Assembly: GCA_900543415.1 (NCBI GenBank)
Contig: UQRE01000009.1
Coordinates: 5,136-69,135, forward strand
DNA: 64,000 nt
From: an uncultured Dorea sp.
GTDB lineage: Bacteria > Bacillota > Clostridia > Lachnospirales > Lachnospiraceae
Reading direction: 5' to 3'
Shown here: positions 63,189 through 64,000 of the stretch, piece by piece
Layout of the letters: every line of letters starts with the position of its first letter
How positions within the stretch are numbered: position 1 is the stretch's first letter
Program-made: the position numbers and the translations under genes
The notes under the pieces: model-generated
Told to the model about the DNA's origin: nothing
What the model saw: the letters and a program-made list of their open reading frames with translations, nothing else
Database searches by the model: none

Positions 63189-63923
63189 TTAAGATATTCC
63201 GAGGATGTCCCGCACTGCCTCGCCGGCAATCAGAAGTCCGGCAGTCGGCGGAACAAAGGAAATGCTTCCCGGTATACTGCGTCTTACTCCTTTTTCTTCT
63301 CGGTCTTTTTCAGACTCCGGCTCATTCACCGACACATCTACCGGTTTTTCCTTCGAATATAAAACCTTCAGATGATAGATCCCTCTGGCTTTTAATTCCC
63401 GTCTCATCACCTTACAGAGCGGGCATACAGAAGTTTTACTGATATCTGTAATTTCAAATAATTCTGCGTGTAATTTATTTCCCGTCCCCATGCTGCTGAT
63501 CATCGGGATCTTATATTCTCTGGCTTTCTCCACCAATGCAAGCTTGGCAGTCACTGTATCAATTGCGTCAATAATATAATCCGGTTTTTCCCGGAACAAC
63601 TCGTCTATATTATCCGGCAGCACAAACATTTCATGCGTGATCACTTCTGTCTCCGGACAGATTTCTTTAATCTTTTCTTTCATTACCTTTGTCTTATAGC
63701 AACCGATCGTCCGGTGAAATGCGATAGACTGCCGATTCAAATTCGTCAAGGATACAGTATCATTATCTATTAGAACAAGTCTTCCCACGCCGCATCTTGC
63801 CAACGCCTCTATGCAATGGGAACCAACTCCTCCCACGCCGAATACCATCACGGTTGTATTGCGAAGCTTTTGAAACGCTTCTTCTCCGATCAATAATTTT
63901 GTTCTGGAAAATTCATCTATCAT
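63189..63923 (-). CDS. tcdA: tRNA threonylcarbamoyladenosine dehydratase (TcdA/CsdL, ThiF family)
   Basis: The 244-residue E1-like enzyme cyclises t6A37 of tRNA to ct6A using ATP. The Rossmann motif GVGGVGSHCIEALARCGVG is at about 30-48. LVLIDNDTVSLTNLNRQSIAF (shown as LTNLNRQ) and KTKVMKEKIKEICPETEV follow, with DAIDTVTAKLALVEKA near 115-130. The C-terminal part contains CPLCKVMRRELKARGI. An HesA/MoeB-like assignment is possible, but the length and the PPTAGLLIAGEAVRDILGI end are those of TcdA. It is the first gene of this pair; its promoter was not identified. Confidence 0.92.
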   Translation of the reverse strand: MIDEFSRTKLLIGEEAFQKLRNTTVMVFGVGGVGSHCIEALARCGVGRLVLIDNDTVSLTNLNRQSIAFHRTIGCYKTKVMKEKIKEICPETEVITHEMFVLPDNIDELFREKPDYIIDAIDTVTAKLALVEKAREYKIPMISSMGTGNKLHAELFEITDISKTSVCPLCKVMRRELKARGIYHLKVLYSKEKPVDVSVNEPESEKDREEKGVRRSIPGSISFVPPTAGLLIAGEAVRDILGIS

Positions 63924-64000
63924 TAATCTATCCTCTTATTCATCCTCTCCATATAATCAAGTGTTTTTTCAATAAATTCAATACTTTTTAATACCTGTCA

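Noticed and set aside
63924..64000. End of an upstream minus-strand gene
   Set aside because: A short open stretch exists before a TAA next to the tcdA start, but a TGA at the very edge (63998-64000) closes the same frame and no start with a ribosome site is evident.

Overview
The window reads as chromosome of a low-to-moderate GC anaerobic Firmicute, most likely a gut Lachnospiraceae relative of [Ruminococcus]/Mediterraneibacter, Blautia or Dorea. The grounds are: nearly all genes on the minus strand; strong AGGAGG-type ribosome sites; T-box leaders; ATP-dependent PEP carboxykinase with pyruvate phosphate dikinase; a FeoA-FeoB fusion; sortase-anchored proteins with PVKTGD-like tails; a DUF6465 protein; and a clostridial-type 6S RNA. 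The species is an inference; no rRNA or tRNA gene was found.

Layout. 1-6.3 kb: an unusual operon with a propeller/solute-binding fusion lipoprotein, two sugar-type ABC permeases, an HlyD-type adaptor and a membrane protein. 6.4-9.1 kb: a small accessory locus with an M56 (BlaR1-like) membrane peptidase, a lipoprotein and two small secreted proteins. 9.3-14.3 kb: pheS-pheT-queA behind a Phe T-box, with a hairpin-rich spacer between pheS and pheT. 14.4-18.8 kb: YihY membrane protein, SpoIID-like protein, 6S RNA and pckA. 18.9-25.3 kb: a thioester surface adhesin followed without a visible terminator by leuC, leuD, an NhaC-family antiporter and thrC. 25.4-33.7 kb: PHP phosphoesterase, small membrane proteins, DUF6465, ArsP_2-type exporter, cytidylate-kinase-like protein, YitT, DMT transporter, AarF/UbiB kinase, phasin-like protein and diacylglycerol kinase. 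33.8-36.9 kb: trpX-trpY-trpZ-like ABC importer behind a T-box with a candidate UGG specifier. 37-43.1 kb: feoAB and the NAD operon nadA-nadB-nadC-niaR. 43.2-45.3 kb: a leucine-rich-repeat surface protein gene broken by two homopolymer frameshifts. 45.4-57.1 kb: a galactoside-use operon (binding protein, two permeases, GH2 beta-galactosidase, YesN/YesM two-component pair, GH36 alpha-galactosidase). 57.4-64 kb: DAHP synthase, ppdK, a small unknown protein, rarA and tcdA.

How it fits together. pheST and the tryptophan-type importer appear controlled by uncharged tRNA through T-boxes. The NAD genes appear controlled by NiaR, encoded in their own operon. feoAB has a palindrome over its -35. The galactoside operon carries its own sensor kinase and AraC-type regulator, and one 9-base motif occurs four times upstream of it. 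pckA and ppdK together suggest active flux around the PEP/pyruvate/oxaloacetate node.

The parts most worth following up are the hybrid importer/HlyD operon, the M56 locus with its small secreted products, the twice-frameshifted LRR adhesin, the pheS-pheT spacer and the repeated motif upstream of the galactoside operon. None is proven novel from sequence alone.
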